64,000 bases of DNA from Muraenolepis orangiensis (Eukaryota > Chordata > Actinopteri > Gadiformes > Muraenolepididae). The notes under the pieces are model-generated. The model did not search any database and had not been told where the DNA came from. It saw nothing but the letters and a program-made list of their open reading frames with translations. The DNA is taken from assembly GCA_027704905.1 (NCBI GenBank), contig JANIIK010000743.1, positions 1 to 64,000 on the forward strand. Reading direction: 5' to 3'. Shown in pieces: positions 22,201-33,014 of the stretch (positions are counted from its first letter, which is position 1; every line of letters starts with the position of its first letter). The translations under genes and the position numbers were made by a program.

Positions 22201-22651
22201 TGTATGTTTTCAGCATCACAGCAGTAGATTGTAATTGCAGGTGTGCAAAGTGCGTCCTGTAGTCTTTATTGGAGATCACAGACAAGGCAGACCCAGTATC
22301 CAACTCCATGTTCAATGTAACCTCTTCCACTTTGGGTGAAACCCAGATGATTCCCCTGTCGGATTTGTTTAATGAACACACATCAAAGTAGGCTAGATCT
22401 TGGTCAGAGTCTGAGTCCCATGTTTCAATATCATGGATCTTTTGATTTTTTCCTTTTTGTTTATGAAACTTTTTCTCTTTCACTTTTGTTCTGCACATTT
22501 TCGCTATGTGGCCTGTTCTCTGACACTGTCTGCATTCTTTCTCTTTAAACCAACAATCATCTGGAGAGTGTGAATTCTTCCCACAGCGAAAGCATGGGCT
22601 AGTTCTCTGTTGCCTCCACTCCATTTTCTGTACATGATGCTCTTGGTCCAT
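19226..22651 (-). CDS. Gypsy NC-protease-RT-RNase H-integrase polyprotein
   Basis: 1141 aa, no internal stop. Two CCHC zinc knuckles (about residues 20-33 and 40-53) come first. They are followed by an aspartic protease (LDTGS, 117-121), RT with YLDD (408-411), RNase H (ACDAS at 555 and TDHKPL at 623), and integrase. The integrase has HHCC-like residues (HEGH at 776, CNGC at 809-812) and D840, D894, E930, an exact D,D35E spacing. The ATG lies only five bases after the primer site, so no matrix or capsid coding region exists. This implies a deletion that joined the leader to the nucleocapsid region. The enzymes look complete. Confidence 0.95.
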   Translation of the reverse strand: MDQEHHVQKMEWRQQRTSPCFRCGKNSHSPDDCWFKEKECRQCQRTGHIAKMCRTKVKEKKFHKQKGKNQKIHDIETWDSDSDQDLAYFDVCSLNKSDRGIIWVSPKVEEVTLNMELDTGSALSVISNKDYRTHFAHLQLQSTAVMLKTYTGERITPLGVITVNVKYADQVHVLLLYVIEKGGAPLFGREWLRKVQLDWQSIKEMQAETDTEKQSSRSTAERLRKILRNTGKVFQEGIGTLKHMKGKIVLEDDAVPKFIKARQVPYALRPKVEKELQSLENAGILSKVDWSEWATPIVPVVKGNGSIRLCGDFKVTINPILKAEQYPLPRIDDIFAALGQGKRFSKIDLAQAYLQMEMDESSKKYLTINTMKGLYQYNRLVFGIASAPAIWQKAMEQVLQGIPSTQCYLDDIVITGANDDAHLENLEKVLKRLEDFGLRANKSKCEFFQDSIKYCGHIIDKHGLHKCKDKVDAVLKAPPPQSITQLRSFLGLVNYYRKFLPNLSSVLHPLNCLLQKGTRWRWSKECEDAFNQAKQLVISDNVLTHFDPQLPLKLACDASPYGIGAVLSHRFADGTERPIAFASRSLNAAERNYAQIDREALSLVWGVKKFNQYLYGKHFTLLTDHKPLVSIFNPGKGVPAMAAARIQRWALFLGAHTYSIEYKGTNQHGNADGLSRLPLQFQPPERAKELVDMFHMAQVELLPVTSEEIARETGRDPTLSRVFDMTLKGWPHKGDPSLPGYSSRREQLTVDQGCILWGARVIVPPNLRSRVLAVLHEGHLGVVKMKCLARSFVWWPGIDEQLEALAKTCNGCQQTQKSPATAPLHMWEWPTKPWQRLHIDYAGPFLDRMYLIVVDAHSKWPEVFCTKTATSAKTVDLLRTLFSRTGLPHQIVSDNGTPFTSAEFQRFVRKNGIQHTTVVPYHPASNGQAERFIQTFKQSIKAMDQDGGSLQHKIANFLLAYRNSTHATTGQTPAMLFLGRPLRSRLDLLKPNLHRHVQRKQFDAAFTSKRRSLRTFRVGQHVLARDYRNNSQKWQSGTIASQTGLLTYTVSVGQDTIWRRHVDQLLDAGPTDKDSEPTPSWDGLEFKDRVPDTSDTLEDRADGSGVDPPVVQEPAETLTDMPARRYPDRVRKPPERYCPKD

Positions 22652-22656
22652 CTGCT

Positions 22657-22674
22657 ATCCCATCCTCGTCGCCA
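22657..22674 (-). promoter_or_regulatory. Primer-binding site, tRNA-Ser(GCT)
   Basis: Eighteen bases, two bases inside the 5' LTR. Their plus-strand complement, ATCCCATCCTCGTCGCCA, is the 3' end of vertebrate tRNA-Ser(GCT) with its CCA, from memory of that tRNA. Confidence 0.8.
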
Positions 22675-22676
22675 AT

Positions 22677-22857
22677 TGTTGTGTATGTACCACACACAGT
22701 CAACCTTAATAAACCACAGAGACAGAAGTTCGTATAACTTGAGCGTGTCGCTCTCTTTACTCGACTGATTAGGCAGGTGAATCTCATTATACATATAGCA
22801 ATGCGCAGGTGCGTAGTCCATACGTAAAACACATCAGATGCAATCACATACATTACA
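22677..22857 (-). repeat. 5' LTR of the gypsy element
   Basis: 181 bp, identical to the 3' LTR. Confidence 0.95.
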
Positions 22858-23129
22858 GTCTGTATGAATGTATGTGTGGGTGTATGATGGCTGGGTCCAG
22901 TGGGAGGGGGTAGTGGTGGGGAGGGTAGGGGGGCCGGGGGATGTTCAGAGGGGGAGGCGGGCCTCGTTGACGAGGCTGGAGGCCGTGGGGAAGAAGCTGT
23001 TTGTGGCGTGCAGTTCTTGACCTGATGGCCCGCAGCCTCCTGCTGGAGGGGAGCGGGGCAGAGAGACTGGGGCCTGGGTGAGAGGGGTCGGCCCTAATCT
23101 TTATGACCCGCTTCAGGGCCCTTCAGGCC
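22858..23129. repeat. Dispersed fish repeat, GC-rich block
   Basis: A fuller version of the block at 1400-1510 and 18700-18810, including a GAAGAAGCTGTTTGTGGCG stretch common in fish interspersed repeats. Read on the minus strand it looks like LINE 3' DNA. Family uncertain. Confidence 0.45.
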
Positions 23130-23575
23130 CTATTACAAACAACTACTACCTCAACTACCACATATTACATACAACTACTACCTCAACTACCACATAGTAC
23201 ATACAACTACTACCTCAACTACAACAAATTACATACAACTACTACCTCAACTACCACATATTACATACAACTACTACCTCAACTACCACATAGTACATAC
23301 AACTACTACCTCAACTACAACATATTACATACAACTACTACCTCAACTACCACATATTACATACAACTACTACCTCAACTACCACATATTACATACAACT
23401 ACTACCTCAACTACAACATATTATCTACAACTACTACCTCAACTACCACATATTACACACAACTACTACCTCAACTACCACATATTACACACAACTACTA
23501 CCTCAACTACCACATATTACACACAACTACTACCTCAACTACAACATATTACATACAGTTACTACATCATTGACT
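23130..23575. repeat. Degenerate 32-bp satellite (ACATACAACTACTACCTCAA)
   Basis: About 14 units of the variant with TACATACAAC in place of TATATACTAC. Confidence 0.9.
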
Positions 23576-23649
23576 CACAGTTTTGGATTCATTCTTTGTA
23601 GTAATGGCTGTAGTTTGACACAAGAGGGCACCACTGAGCCGGTATGGAG

Positions 23650-23922
<273 letters not shown>

Positions 23923-24210
23923 AGAGACTCTTCTGAAAACCTCCACTGACTTTCTGTCCCTCTAGAGACCCAGGTGGGCGTCAGCTAAAACTGGAGATCA
24001 TTTGAATAGCTACGGTTCACTGCTCACAGAATACGGTTAATGAACCACATCTTTAAGAGATGATGTCGGTTTGGTCTTTGACTAATAAACTCAACCATGA
24101 TTAATATGGAACTGTTTCCACCACTCAGCATGCTAGGGATCCTCTGTCTCCGTGAGAGATACTGAATGTCTTTCCAGACGTACTTCTACACGTTTCTAAG
24201 TTGGTATGTG

Positions 24211-24408
24211 TGTAACAGTCAGTGTCCAGCACTGAGCACTGACTGTTACTGTTACTATTACTGGAACTGACCACCTCCGGCACGAGAGGCCACGTTCTAA
24301 CGTGAGAGCTCAAACCCACAGGCCCTAGCTTCATCGCTAGAACGTCTATTTAGGTGTCAGGGAGTGAGGTTTACCACTGCACAGCGCCACCTGCTGGCGT
24401 CTGTTACA
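24211..24408. mobile_element. 198-bp MITE-like segment with CTCF-type motif, cluster C
   Basis: Same bounded segment. CTCF-type motif at 24384-24397 on the minus strand. Confidence 0.5.
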
Positions 24409-24726
24409 TGTGCAGAAACCTGGACACCCTGAACTACTGTTTGATGAAGTGACATGAAGTCAGTCTGAAACACATGGGTCATCTCAGCAGCAGTGTCTCT
24501 ATGACTGACACTGGTCCACTGGATCCAGTGAACACACCTTCCAAGAAGAGCCACACAAGCAACACTTTGGTCATTCAGAGATGAGACAAACCACAGCTTT
24601 ACCCTTCATTCAAACGGCTGGTCAAATATTTAATGAAGAAATAGAAGAGATGTTATACTTGTTAGAGCGTGGACAGAAGATATACCATCAGAAATGATGA
24701 CAATTAATCATTGTTTTTTTTACATC

Positions 24727-24732
24727 TTTATT
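24727..24732 (-). promoter_or_regulatory. Poly(A) signal of the cluster C light chain
   Basis: AATAAA on the minus strand, about 186 bp past the stop codon. Confidence 0.7.
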
Positions 24733-24917
24733 TAATGTTCAACATGTGACAAACTCAAGCAAAGGGGTAACAGACCATGAAGCGTAATGCTAATGGCTCA
24801 AAGACATGTTATATTGATGGAGGTCATCAGAAGCTGCAGCTACCTTAGACAGAGAGATAGAAAGCAGACGTGTCAGAGGAGATTTGTATTCTACACTACT
24901 TCCATGCTGGAGCCTCT

Positions 24918-25240
24918 CTACTCTGAACACTGGTCAGGATTCAGGGTTTGAGTGACAGGCGTCTGGCCGCTCCTACTGGCCTCACAGCTCACTGAGCCCG
25001 CCTTCCTCCACTGGTCCGCAGGGAGGGTCAGGGCGCTGCTCCGGCTGTAGGTGCCATCTTTCCCCAGGACCCCCGGGCTATCCGACACCCCGGCAGACCT
25101 GCTGCTGCCCCCCACCTTCCAGCCAAGCTTCCAGTCTGAGGGGAAGCCCCCAGTGGCCAAACACAGCAGTGCAGCCGTGCCCTGCTCCAGCTCCACTCTG
25201 GAGGGAGGAAGGAGGCTCAGCGTGGGCTGAACCACTCCCA
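24918..25240 (-). CDS. Immunoglobulin light chain constant exon, kappa-like L1 type (cluster C)
   Basis: CL exon of 323 bp, same acceptor and stop. The only residue difference I see from cluster A is GTAALLCLA for GRAALLCLA. Both intradomain cysteines and the terminal DQCSE are present. Splices from the J at 26176-26213. Confidence 0.93.
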
Positions 25241-25380
25241 CTGGAAGAGAGAGAGAGAGAGGAGACAAGTGGACAACTGGCTCCCTTAACATGGCCGCTC
25301 ATAGGGAGCACAGAGGACTGGAAGATTCATCAACTGTTGGAGTTGATGATTGAAATGTGGAAATTAATATAAATGAAACC

Positions 25381-25419
25381 ATGACACATTGAAATGTTCG
25401 AAACATTTAAATGTGTCAT
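25381..25419. repeat. Hairpin in the J-C intron (cluster C)
   Basis: Same palindrome as at 3301, here with mismatches in the left arm (CATTGAAATG). Confidence 0.7.
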
Positions 25420-25441
25420 GTATTTATTTCTAAATCTTAAA

Positions 25442-25625
25442 TCCTCTTTATTGGTCTCATACATGTACACACACAGTGAAATGTGTTCATTTAACCCATC
25501 CTAGTATTAGAAGCTGGGGTCTTGCTCAAGGGCACCTCGGCAGTGACCAGGTGTTTCGGGGACTTGAACCGGGACCTTCCGGTTCCCAAGTCCCAAAAGA
25601 CAGAGCTATCCTGTCACCAATTTAA
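25442..25625 (-). mobile_element. tRNA-derived SINE-like insertion in the J-C intron (cluster C)
   Basis: Orthologous to the element at 3362-3545. Confidence 0.6.
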
Positions 25626-26175
25626 TTTATATAAATGTACACATTAATATAAATGAATACATGAGACACATTTGAATGTTTCTACAGCTGTCAGGTGGCA
25701 GAACTTCTTCAGATTAGTTTCTCACTTCCCTTTTCTTATATTTAATTCAACGTTCGGCCAAAACACAACAGAATCATTTACTAACAATTTAATGGGAACT
25801 TTTGAGCACAGAAATACATTTGCAAATGAAATGTTCTATTCATTCAATTACGACTTTTAAGAAGTCTAAACTGAACTTGAAGGATACTTGTTAGCCCATT
25901 TCATGAAGTACAAAGTAAATCAATGATATGCTTAATAAATTATGAATGTTCATCATAATCATTAATCATCAATCATTACAAAAACTGTGTAAATAATAAC
26001 ATTAAGTGACTGAACTCCAATCAACAATATGTGTCTACTGCCCTTAACAACCAAACATTTAGAAGTTTAAAAGTATAGAATATAAATTAAAATAATTAGT
26101 TATTCAGACCTATATCGATATAAACTTAATGTTTAGGGAGTTATATCAGATAAAGAAAAGTGTCCTTGTACTTAC

Positions 26176-26213
26176 AGTCAACGGTGAGTTTGGTGCCTCC
26201 ACCAAAAGTGTTC
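26176..26213 (-). CDS. Light chain J segment, NTFGGGTKLTVD (cluster C)
   Basis: 38-bp J exon with GTAAGT donor. First codon AAC (Asn), otherwise identical to the other three. Confidence 0.95.
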
Positions 26214-26252
26214 CACAGTGATACATCCTCAATAAGAGTCTGTACAAAAACC
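26214..26252 (-). promoter_or_regulatory. 23-RSS of J (cluster C)
   Basis: CACTGTG, 23-bp spacer, GGTTTTTGT on the minus strand. Identical to the others. Confidence 0.95.
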
Positions 26253-26729
26253 TCCCTCCCATTGAAGACACATCTCACTGACACATAGACACTAACTTAT
26301 CACAAGAAACTATGAAGGAATTCACATTTGATCAACTCAAGCCCTGGTTAGTCCCTTTTATCAAGTGTTTCAAAGTATGGATTGTATTTATTCTTCGTGT
26401 ATTTTGGAATATAAAAAATATTTGAAGGACATTTGATTATCTCAACACAAGTACGCTCACCTAACTTAATAAAGATAAAAGTGAAATACAGATACATGAA
26501 TTACAAAGATAATACTAGTATACATTATTAATTTTTTTTAAGAAACTACCATATTTGTATTTTTTTAAAGAAGTACAACATTTAAGAATGTCAAACAAAC
26601 CAAGAAAAACATGAATTGGAAAAAAGTCTCAGATGATGAATTCTGATTGTTTGCAGCTAAATCCACACCGTATTCCATAAAGTGTGAATGTAGAAGAGAT
26701 ACAGAGGTCCTCCCAGAATGTATGCATTC

Positions 26730-27115
26730 ACCCTAACCCCCAGTGAGATGAGTGGAAACAGGTGGTTCACTCTCACCCCCAGTGAGATGAGTGGAAACAG
26801 GTGGTTCACTCTCACCCTCAGTGAGATGAGTGGAAACAGGTGGTTCACTCTCACCCCCAGTGTGATGAGTGGAAACAGGTGGTTCACTCTCACCCCCAGT
26901 GAGATGAGTGGAAACAGGTGGTTCACTCTCACCCCCAGTGTGATGAGTGGAAACAGGTAGTTCACTCTCACCCCCAGTGTGATGAGTGGAAACATGTGGT
27001 TCACTCTCACCCCCAGTGTGATGAGTGGAAACAGGTGGTTCACTCTCACCCCCAGTGTGATGAGTGGAAACAGGTGGTTCACTCTCACCCCCAGTGTGAT
27101 GAGTGGAAACAGGTC
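26730..27115. repeat. 39-bp minisatellite upstream of V, about 10 copies (cluster C)
   Basis: Same unit and position as in the other clusters. Confidence 0.95.
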
Positions 27116-27133
27116 ATTTCCATACAGAGGTAG

Positions 27134-27178
27134 CTTTGCATGCTGAGCTGAAACTGGGCTTCTGAGAGGGTTTAAAAG
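27134..27178 (+). promoter_or_regulatory. V promoter: octamer-like and TATA-like boxes (cluster C)
   Basis: CTTTGCAT at 27134-27141 and TTTAAAAG at 27171-27178. Confidence 0.75.
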
Positions 27179-27242
27179 CCCTCTCAGTTCAACACTGCAG
27201 GACTCTGAGCTGTCACTCAACCCCCCAGAAACCGTGGCAACC

Positions 27243-27708
27243 ATGAACCACCTCACCATCCTTTTCTGGACAGTGGTCTGTGGATCCTTAACAGGTGGGT
27301 TCATTCCTCTCCATCCACATGTGGACCACCCGTCTGTGTTCGCTTGTGTTTTCTGTTGGATGACTCCATGTTATGTTTGTTTGTTTTCTATAGGAACCAG
27401 CAGTCAGGTGACTGTGACCCAGCCACCAGTAGTGACTTTTACTGCAGGATCCAGAGTCACTCTGACCTGTAAAACCAACCAAGCGGTTTACAGTGGTAAT
27501 CGCATATTCTGGTACCAACAGAAACCCGGTGAAGCCCCCAAGCTCATCATGAAATTGATAAACCAATTAGTATCACCAGCACCAGCTCGGTTTAGTGGCA
27601 GTGGAGGCAGCACTGACTTCTCACTGACCATCGCCGGAGCCCAGCCTGAAGACGCAGCAGTTTATCACTGTCAGAGTTTCCACTACCCTAACAGTGTGGT
27701 TGTGTTCA
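27243..27708 (+). CDS. Light chain V gene (cluster C)
   Basis: Leader exon 27243-27294, intron 27295-27393 (99 bp), V exon 27394-27708. Intact V domain. CDR1 (QAVYSGNRIF) and CDR2 (LINQLVS) are close to cluster A's V. The 3' end (CQSFHYPNSVVVFT) and the downstream DNA follow cluster B and D. It therefore looks like the product of a crossover between an A-type and a B-type V. Apparently functional, inversion-joined to the J at 26176. Confidence 0.94.
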
Positions 27709-27736
27709 CACAGTGATTGAGAGCCGTACATAAACC
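27709..27736 (+). promoter_or_regulatory. 12-RSS of V (cluster C)
   Basis: CACAGTG heptamer, 12-bp spacer, ACATAAACC nonamer. Confidence 0.95.
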
Positions 27737-27897
27737 TCCCTCAGTCAGACTGTGTAGTCACTGAGTCGTTACAGCAGGAACCTGCTGCAGCTGCTGAGGG
27801 GGAAGAGACTCTGACACAGAGCACTGAGCACAGAGCTGCTCTAACCAGGGGCCTCAACCAAGAACCAGCTTTATACTGCTCTACACTATGAAATATA

Positions 27898-28955
27898 CAG
27901 ATACTACCTCAACTACCACATGTTATATACTACTACTACCTCAACTACCACATGTTATATACTACTACTACCTCAACTACCACATGTTATATACTACTAC
28001 TAACTCAACTACCACATAGTATATACTACTACTACCTCAACTACCACATGTTATATACTACTACTACCTCAACTACCACATGTTATATACTACTACTAAC
28101 TCAACTACCACATGTTATATACTACTACTAACTCAACTACCACATGTTATATACTACTACTACCTCAACTACCACATGTTATATACTACTACTACCTCAA
28201 CTACCACATGGTATATACTACTACTACCTCAACTACCACATGGTATATACTACTACTACCTCAACTACCACATGGTATATACTACTACTACCTCAACTAC
28301 CACATGTTATATACTACTACCTCAACTACCACATGTTATATACTTCTACTACCTCAACTACCACATGTTATATACTACTACTACCTCAACTACCACATGT
28401 TATATACTACTACTAACTCAACTACCACATGTTATATACTACTACTACCTCAACTACCACATGTTATATACTACTACTAACTCAACTAACACATATCATA
28501 TACTACTACTAACTCAACTACCACATATTATATACTACTACTAACTCAACTACCACATAGTATATACTACTACTAACTCAACTACCACATGTTATATTCT
28601 ACTACTACCTCAACTACCACATGTTATATACTACTACTACCTCAACTACCACATGTTATATACTACTACTAACTCAACTACCACATGTTATATACTACTA
28701 CTACCTCAACTACCACATGTTATATACTACTACTAACTCAACTAACACATATCATATACTACTACTAACTCAACTACCACATATTATATACTACTACTAA
28801 CTCAACTACCACATAGTATATACTACTACTAACTCAACTACCACATAGTATATACTACTACTAACTCAACTAACACATATTATATACTACTACTACCTCA
28901 ACTAACAAATGTGATATACTACTACTACCTCAACTACCACATATTATATACTATG
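27898..28955. repeat. 32-bp satellite array downstream of V (cluster C)
   Basis: About 33 units (ATGTTATA, ATGGTATA and ATAGTATA variants), interrupted at its right end by an L2 LINE and continuing at 30840. Confidence 0.97.
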
Positions 28956-30840
28956 AGGAATTTGCACAATTTTTTAACAATAAAGTAACCATCATTAGAG
29001 CTGGTATCGTCAGACATACCAGCGATACACACGATTTGCCTTGTAACAGACCAGCAACTTTGAGGAATTTTAGTAACATTTCTGAACCAGAACTTCATAA
29101 AATTGTAACACAGAGTAAATCTTCAACTTGTAGTCTTGACCCTGTCCCCACAAAGTTTTTTAAAAATGTTTTTAATAGTCTCTCTGAATCAGTTCTTAAA
29201 ATAATTAATACATCCCTCGAGACTGGAATTTTTCCCAATGCATACAAAACGGCTGTTGTGAAACCGCTATTAAAGAAATCAAATTTAGATTATAATGCCT
29301 TAAGTAATTATAGGCCTATTTCCAACTTACCTTTTATGAGTAAGATACTTGAAAAAGTAGTTTTTAATCAATTAAATAACTTTTTAAATTAAAATGGTAT
29401 CTTAGAGAAATTCCAGTCCGGTTTTAGATCTAATCATAGTACAGAAACGGCTCTGATTAAAGTAACAAACGATCTTAGACTTAGTGTTGCTGATGGCAGG
29501 GTCTCAGTTCTTATCCTTTTGGACTTGAGCGCTGCATTTGATACACTTGACCATAGCATACTAATTCACAGATTGGAAAACTGGGTTGGATTATCTGAAT
29601 GTGCATTAAACTGGTTTCGAACATATTTTACAGAGAGTAATTTTTATGTTAGTTTGGGTGACTTTGTATCCGAGAAACATGACATGTCCTTTGGTGTTGC
29701 ACAGGGAAGCTGTCTTGGTCCCCTTCTGTTTTCTTTATACATGTTACCTCTAGGAGACGTTATCAGAAAACACAATGTTGATTTCCATAGCTATGCTGAC
29801 GACACACAATTGTATATCTCTGTTGAGCCAAATGATCCAAATGCTTTATGCTCCTTGACTACCTGTCTGTCTGCAATTGATCAATGGATGAGCGATAATT
29901 TTTTAAAACTTAATGAAGACAAAACAGAAATACTTTTAGTAGGCCCCAAAGCCAAAAGGGAATCACTTTTTAATGGGTTAGGAAGTTTGGCTCGCCAGAA
30001 TAAATCGGAAGTAACTAGCTTAGGTGTAATTTTAGACTCCGATTTAAGTTTTAATACCCACATAAATAAGGTGACCAAAACTGCCTTTTTCCATCTACGA
30101 AATATTGCTAAGGTTCGACTGTTTTTAACCCAACAGGATGCTGAGAAGTTGATACATGCTTTTATTTCAAGTAGATTGGACTATTGCAATGCTCTTTTTA
30201 CTGGTCTTCCTAAAAAATCAATAGACAAGCTACAGCTAATTCAGAACTCTGCTGCTAGACTTTTAACGAAAACAAGGAAGAGAGAGCATATTACTCCAGT
30301 TTTAGCTGCATTGCATTGGCTCCCTGTATCTTTTAGAATTGATTTTAAAGTCCTTCTTCTTGTTTTTAAAGCTCTTAACAATTTAGCACCCTCGTACATT
30401 TCTGATCTCCTGTCTTTTTATGTCCCCTCACGAGCCCTAAGGTCCTCCACAGCTGCTCTTTTAAAGGTTCCTGGGGGCCCAAAGGGAAAATTGGGGCATC
30501 TGCTTTTAATTTCTATGCACCACAGCTGTGGAACACAATCCCAAAACATATTAGAGAGGCTGGCTCAGTGGACATCTTTAAACGACAGTTGAAAACATAC
30601 CTTTTTAATATTGCTTTTAATTAGCAACTCTTTTTTATTTTATTTATTTTTAATCATTGATTTTATCCATTTTCTTTGCTTGTGATTTTAGACTATGTGT
30701 TTACTTTATGTTCTTTTCCTTAATCTGTTATTATTCATTGTTTTATCTTTCTTTTATCATGTAATGTGAAGCACTTTGGGCTGCATCTTGTATGAAAAGT
30801 GCTATATAAATAAAGTTATTATTATTATTATTATTATTAC
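28956..30840 (+). mobile_element. L2-like LINE, 5'-truncated, with broken RT
   Basis: The reverse transcriptase region reads LDLSAAFDTLDHSIL, GVAQGSCLGPLLFSLYMLPLG and YADDTQLYI, as in the L2/CR1 group. It is broken by a TAA at 29390 and a frameshift near 30475-30500. After that shift the normal C-terminus (LWNTIPKHIREAGSVDIFKR) is readable. The 3' end GCTATATAAATAAAG followed by (TTA)n is typical of L2 tails. It lies inside the 32-bp array. Confidence 0.85.
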
Positions 30841-31390
30841 GACCTCAACTACCACATATTATATACTACTACTACCTCAACTACCACATATTATATACTA
30901 CTACTACCTCAACTACCACATGTTATATACTACTACTACCTCAACTACCACATGTTATATACTACTACTACCTCAACTACCACATGTTATATACTACTAC
31001 TAACTCAACTACCACATGTTATATACTACTACTAACTCAACTAACACATGTTATATACTACTACTAACTCAACTACCACATGTTATATACTACTAACTCA
31101 ACTACCACATGTTATATATTTACATTTACATTTAGGGCATTTGGCAGACGCTTTTATCCAAAGCGACTTACAAGGTGTACATTAGTTGTACATATACTAC
31201 TACTAACTCAACTAACACATATTATATACTACTACTACCTCAACTACCACATAGTATATACTACTACTAACTCAACTACCACATGTTATATACTACTACT
31301 ACCTCAACTACCACATAGTATATACTACTACTAACTCAACTACCACATAGTATATACTACTACTACCTCAACTACCACATATTATATACA
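30841..31390. repeat. 32-bp satellite array, right part, with a short inserted fish repeat
   Basis: Satellite units, interrupted at about 31120-31195 by the reverse complement of the common fish tail (GGCAGACGCTTTTATCCAAA). Confidence 0.9.
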
Positions 31391-31779
31391 ACTAGATTAG
31401 ATTAGATTAGATTCAAATGTAATGTAATTGCACAGCACAAGTACAGTACAGCGAGTAAAGCGCCTGGTAATATAATAACATTTACAGTTTAATGTACTGG
31501 TTAAAAGACAGTCTAGGTATTAAATGGGATATGAGCAGCACAATAATATAATAAGGTATATGTATATACAGCTAAGTGAGTATTTAACAGGTAGTGATCA
31601 GGGGTATGCCCTTATTGAAAGCAGGATACATATATATAAATGTAAATGAATATACAAGTGAGCATATATAAATGTATGGTATATATAAATGTATACACAG
31701 GGGTAGGAGCAGTTCTATCAACAGTTGAGATTTAAATCTATATGGCAGGTACAGTAAACAGGTATCTTAGTAATAAATA

Positions 31780-32050
31780 CTAGCGCATTGCCCGTGGGAT
31801 TCCACGGGATGGCTATGGCCCCTACATGAGTATTGTGTAGGATGATCACCTGACTTCCATTGTTACGGCCTCAGCTCAGCATTGAAACCCCTGAATTTTC
31901 CACTAAATCGCCCGCAAAACGAAAACTACTGGATGGAATGCTTAACAAATGGAACTTGGTCACGTTCAGACCCCCCCCAAGCATCCCGCCCAGTATGAAG
32001 ACCCCCCTCAACCTGAAAGGGGGCGGGTTTCTTCTGACACACACCCACAC
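31780..32050. other. Unrecognised block inside the LINE 3' region
   Basis: Begins ACTAGCGCATTGCCCGTGGG and includes CCACGGGATGG. The copy at 58190-58455 is almost identical. It seems to be a nested insertion, but I see no terminal repeats. Confidence 0.4.
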
Positions 32051-32204
32051 ACACACACACACAGAGTCCGTTAGAGAATGATATAGTAGATGTAAAGTAG
32101 AGAGAGGAAGGTAGTTGTGATACAGTTTGTTTTTACAGTTTGTTTTTTCTTTCTTCTTTTTTACAGTTAGTCAAAGACATTCGTGGTGATTATTATAGGT
32201 GTTG

Positions 32205-32905
32205 AGTAGAGGGGGGGGGCAGGGGGGGGGCACAGCAGAGGTGCAGCATCGGGGGGGGGGGGGGCAGCAGTGGGGGGGGGACAGCAGAGGGGGGGCAGCA
32301 GAGGGGGGGGCAGCAGTGGGGGCGTGCAGCAGAGGGGGGTCAGCAGAGGGGGGGGGCAGCAGAGGTGCAGCAGCAGGGGGCGGCGGCAGCAGTGGGGGGG
32401 GGACAGCAGAGGGGGGGGCAGCAGAGGGGGAGGGAAGCAGGGGGGGAGGAGTAGAGGGGGGGCAGCAGTGGGGGGGGAAGCAGGGGGGGGGGAGTAGAGG
32501 GGGGGCAGCAGTGGGGGGGGCAGCAGAGGGGGAGGGAAGCAGGGGGGGGGGAGTAGAGGGGGGGCAGCAGTGGGGGGGGCGGCAGAGGTGCAGCAGCGGG
32601 GGGGGGACAGCAGAGGGGGAGGAAAGCAGAGGGGGGCAGCAGAGGGGGGGGGGGTGCAGCAGTGGGGGAGGGAAGCAGGGGGGGGAGTAGAGGGGGGGCG
32701 GCTGCAGGGGGGGGGACAGCAGAGGGGGAGGAAAGCAGAGGGGGGGGCAGCAGAGGGGGGGGCAGCAGTGGCGGGGCAGCAGAGGGGGGGGCAGCAGTGG
32801 CGGGGGCAGCAGGGGGGGGGGGGACAGCAGAGGGGGGGGGCACAGCAGAGGTGCAGCAGCAGGGGGGGGGGGCACAACAGAGGTGTGGCAGCAGGGGGGG
32901 CCGGT
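32205..32905. repeat. G-rich/CAG array, copy 1
   Basis: About 700 bp of GGGGGGCAGCAGAGG-type units with long G runs on the plus strand. Open frames of Gly/Gln on one strand and Pro/Leu on the other are artefacts of composition. Confidence 0.95.
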
Positions 32906-33014
32906 GTTTAGGGTGAGGTGTTTAGGGTGAGGTGTTTAGGGTGAGGTGTTTAGGGTGAGGTGTTTAGGGTGAGGTGTTTAGGGTGAGGTGTTTAGGGTGA
33001 GGTGTTTAGGGTGA
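32906..33014. repeat. 14-bp repeat GTGAGGTGTTTAGG
   Basis: Eight units. Each contains TTAGGG across the unit junction. Copied at 59361-59470. Confidence 0.95.

Larger units (their letters stand above)
18944..22857 (-). mobile_element. Ty3/gypsy LTR retrotransposon, recent, capsid-deleted
   Basis: 3914-bp element with 181-bp LTRs at both ends, identical as read, and a 5-bp target duplication GTCTG (18939-18943 and 22858-22862). On the minus strand the order is 5' LTR, primer-binding site, one long ORF, polypurine tract, 3' LTR. It lacks the matrix/capsid part of gag, so it would need capsid from another element to move. LTR identity points to a very recent insertion. Confidence 0.97.

Noticed and set aside
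32205..32905. Immunoglobulin switch region
   Set aside because: G-rich with AGC motifs, but it lies in a LINE fragment in a light-chain locus of a fish, where class switching is not expected.
32167..32916. Proline/leucine- and glycine-rich ORFs in the G-run arrays
   Set aside because: Compositional artefacts. Several overlapping frames on both strands are open.
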